NCBI RefSeq assembly: GCF_015558675.1
Contig: NZ_JADMOL010000007.1
Location: 41,946 to 105,945, forward strand
Length of the DNA stretch: 64,000 bases
Source of the DNA: Paenibacillus sp. 1001270B_150601_E10
GTDB lineage: Bacteria > Bacillota > Bacilli > Paenibacillales > Paenibacillaceae
Reading direction: 5' to 3'
A program made the translations under genes and the position numbers. Below are positions 63,003-64,000 of this stretch, piece after piece. Every line of letters begins with the position of its first letter. Position 1 is the stretch's first letter. Below the pieces are notes generated by a model. It had not been told where the DNA came from. It saw only the letters and a program-made list of their open reading frames with translations, and made no database searches.

Positions 63003-64000
63003 TTATTTTGCATTTGTAAAAGCTTCTTCAATGCCTTCGATGAAGCCTTTAGCAGAGATCGTTGCAGAAGAAGTCAGGTCTGCTTCGTCTGGCACGCCTG
63101 GGTGTCCATCTTTGTCGACCGTCTTCATGCCTTTGATCTCATCAACAGTCTTGCCTGCCATCCAGTCAGCAAGTGCCTGAGCTTGCTCATTCCACTCTTT
63201 GCCGATAGAGGATGCCTTCTTCATGCCATACTCGTCGCCAAGTTCATTTTTCGTCTTGAACTCAGCATTTTTATCTGTAGTCAGCTTGCCGTCTTTATCG
63301 AAGTCCACTTTCGTTTGCGCTGTATCAATGATTGTACCTACAACTTTACCATCTTTGTCGAACGCACCGACAACGATTGTTGTATCAACTTGCGCGGAAG
63401 GTGTTTTATCGCCCTCCAAGCCTTTGGACTTGCTAGTAGAGATAGAATGGCCTACGCCAAGCTTTTGTCCGCCAGCGGCTTTTACGTCAACGGCGTTGTT
63501 GTATGCTTTTTCAATGCCTGCGATGTAGTCTTGAACCGTAATCGTTACGGAAGAAGTCAAGTCTGCTTCGTCTGGCACAGCTGGATGAGATTCATCGCGC
63601 TGTGTCGTTTTCATCGCTTTGATCTCGTCGACCGTTTTGCCCTTCATCCAATCTGCAAGTGCATTTGCTTGCTCATACCAGTCCTTGCCGATGGAAGAAG
63701 CCTTCTTCATGCCATACTCGTCTCCAAGCTCTTGCTTTGTCTTGAATTCGCCGTTAAGGTCAGTGGTCAGTTGAAGCGCTTTATCGAATTCGATTTTTGT
63801 TTGTGCGTTGTCAATATCAACGCTTACAACTTTACCGTCTTTGTCGAATGCAGCGGCAATGATAACCGTATCCACTTGGCCAACTGGTCCTTTGTCGCCC
63901 TCTGCATCCTTAGATTTGCCAATGCTCGTAATCGTTCCAAGACCGATCTTTGCGATCTCGCCAGCCGCAACTTCTGCTTGAGTGTCGTTAGACGTTGTGC
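63003..64000 (-). CDS. Tandem-repeat FMN-binding-like protein, PplA-like (N-terminus outside window)
   Basis: The frame is open to the window edge, so at least 332 residues lie in view and the start is missing. Two repeats of 162 residues (486 nt spacing, for example the YGMKKASSIGK block near 63200-63230 and again near 63690-63720) are very similar in DNA as well as protein. Each has VDT-x-I...AFDKDGKVV, a YGMKKASSIGK-x-W block, ALADWM-x-GKTVDEIK and the short motif DLTSS-x-TI. The last resembles the Ser/Thr acceptor region of ApbE-flavinylated domains. The adjacent apbE supports covalent FMN attachment. The frame likely begins with a signal or lipobox upstream. The flavin site is inferred, not proven. 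Confidence 0.65.
   Translation of the reverse strand, partial: TTSNDTQAEVAAGEIAKIGLGTITSIGKSKDAEGDKGPVGQVDTVIIAAAFDKDGKVVSVDIDNAQTKIEFDKALQLTTDLNGEFKTKQELGDEYGMKKASSIGKDWYEQANALADWMKGKTVDEIKAMKTTQRDESHPAVPDEADLTSSVTITVQDYIAGIEKAYNNAVDVKAAGGQKLGVGHSISTSKSKGLEGDKTPSAQVDTTIVVGAFDKDGKVVGTIIDTAQTKVDFDKDGKLTTDKNAEFKTKNELGDEYGMKKASSIGKEWNEQAQALADWMAGKTVDEIKGMKTVDKDGHPGVPDEADLTSSATISAKGFIEGIEEAFTNAK

Noticed and set aside
1..64000. CRISPR arrays, tRNA or rRNA genes, insertion sequences
   Set aside because: No regularly spaced repeats, no cloverleaf-like sequences and no transposase motifs were found by reading.

Overview
The window reads as chromosomal DNA of a Paenibacillus-like member of the Bacillales. 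The signs are strong AGGAGG-type ribosome sites, a sigma-B (rsbV-rsbW-sigB) locus, a Bacillus-type comQXPA locus, copper-amine-oxidase-like stalk domains on secreted proteins, and GH31, GH13 and GH95 sugar genes. Most of it is moderate in GC. An AT-rich island lies at about 53.8-56.6 kb and a milder one at about 14.9-18.5 kb. I saw no rRNA, tRNA, CRISPR array or transposase.

Region 1 (1-14.3 kb). The 3' end of alanine dehydrogenase converges on a general stress locus. Read from right to left this is an RsbY-type phosphatase with a receiver domain, an RsbK-type hybrid kinase, an RsbM-type CheR methyltransferase, a second receiver-kinase, rsbV, rsbW and sigB. Two sigma-B-like promoters are visible, one before rsbV and a near-consensus one before a DUF948 (YtxG-like) gene, which links that gene to the regulon. 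Housekeeping genes follow: DUF1328, MarR, a membrane-anchored protein, thpR, a SPASM radical-SAM protein with a SEC-C tail, and a LOG-family protein.

Region 2 (14.5-21.5 kb). This is a complete comQXPA quorum-sensing locus. Directly upstream on the same strand lie a 59-codon basic peptide gene and a stand-alone protein resembling the C-terminal domain of lantibiotic dehydratases (thiopeptide-type).

Region 3 (21.5-33.5 kb). Gluconokinase, two small membrane-anchored proteins and a TIGR01777 epimerase are followed by futalosine-pathway menaquinone genes mqnB-mqnD, a candidate structured intergenic RNA, a GH95 fucosidase, an acyl-ACP thioesterase, an MFS exporter and a Nudix hydrolase.

Region 4 (33.5-53.7 kb). 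A DUF2791/BrxD-like ATPase and an Lhr-like helicase overlap as an operon. A TerB-domain protein on the same strand lies about 15 kb away. Between them sits a maltodextrin module (binding protein, two permeases, GH31, two GH13 enzymes) with two nearly duplicate LacI regulators, plus a secreted stalk-domain protein. The module has readable divergent promoters, operators and a cre site, but no transport ATPase.

Region 5 (53.8-64 kb). The AT-rich cassette encodes a secreted protein, a subtilase and a lipoprotein. It is followed by a patatin phospholipase, a NAGPA-type glycosidase, plsC, a lactonase, and an ApbE flavin transferase next to a tandem-repeat FMN-binding-like protein that runs off the window.
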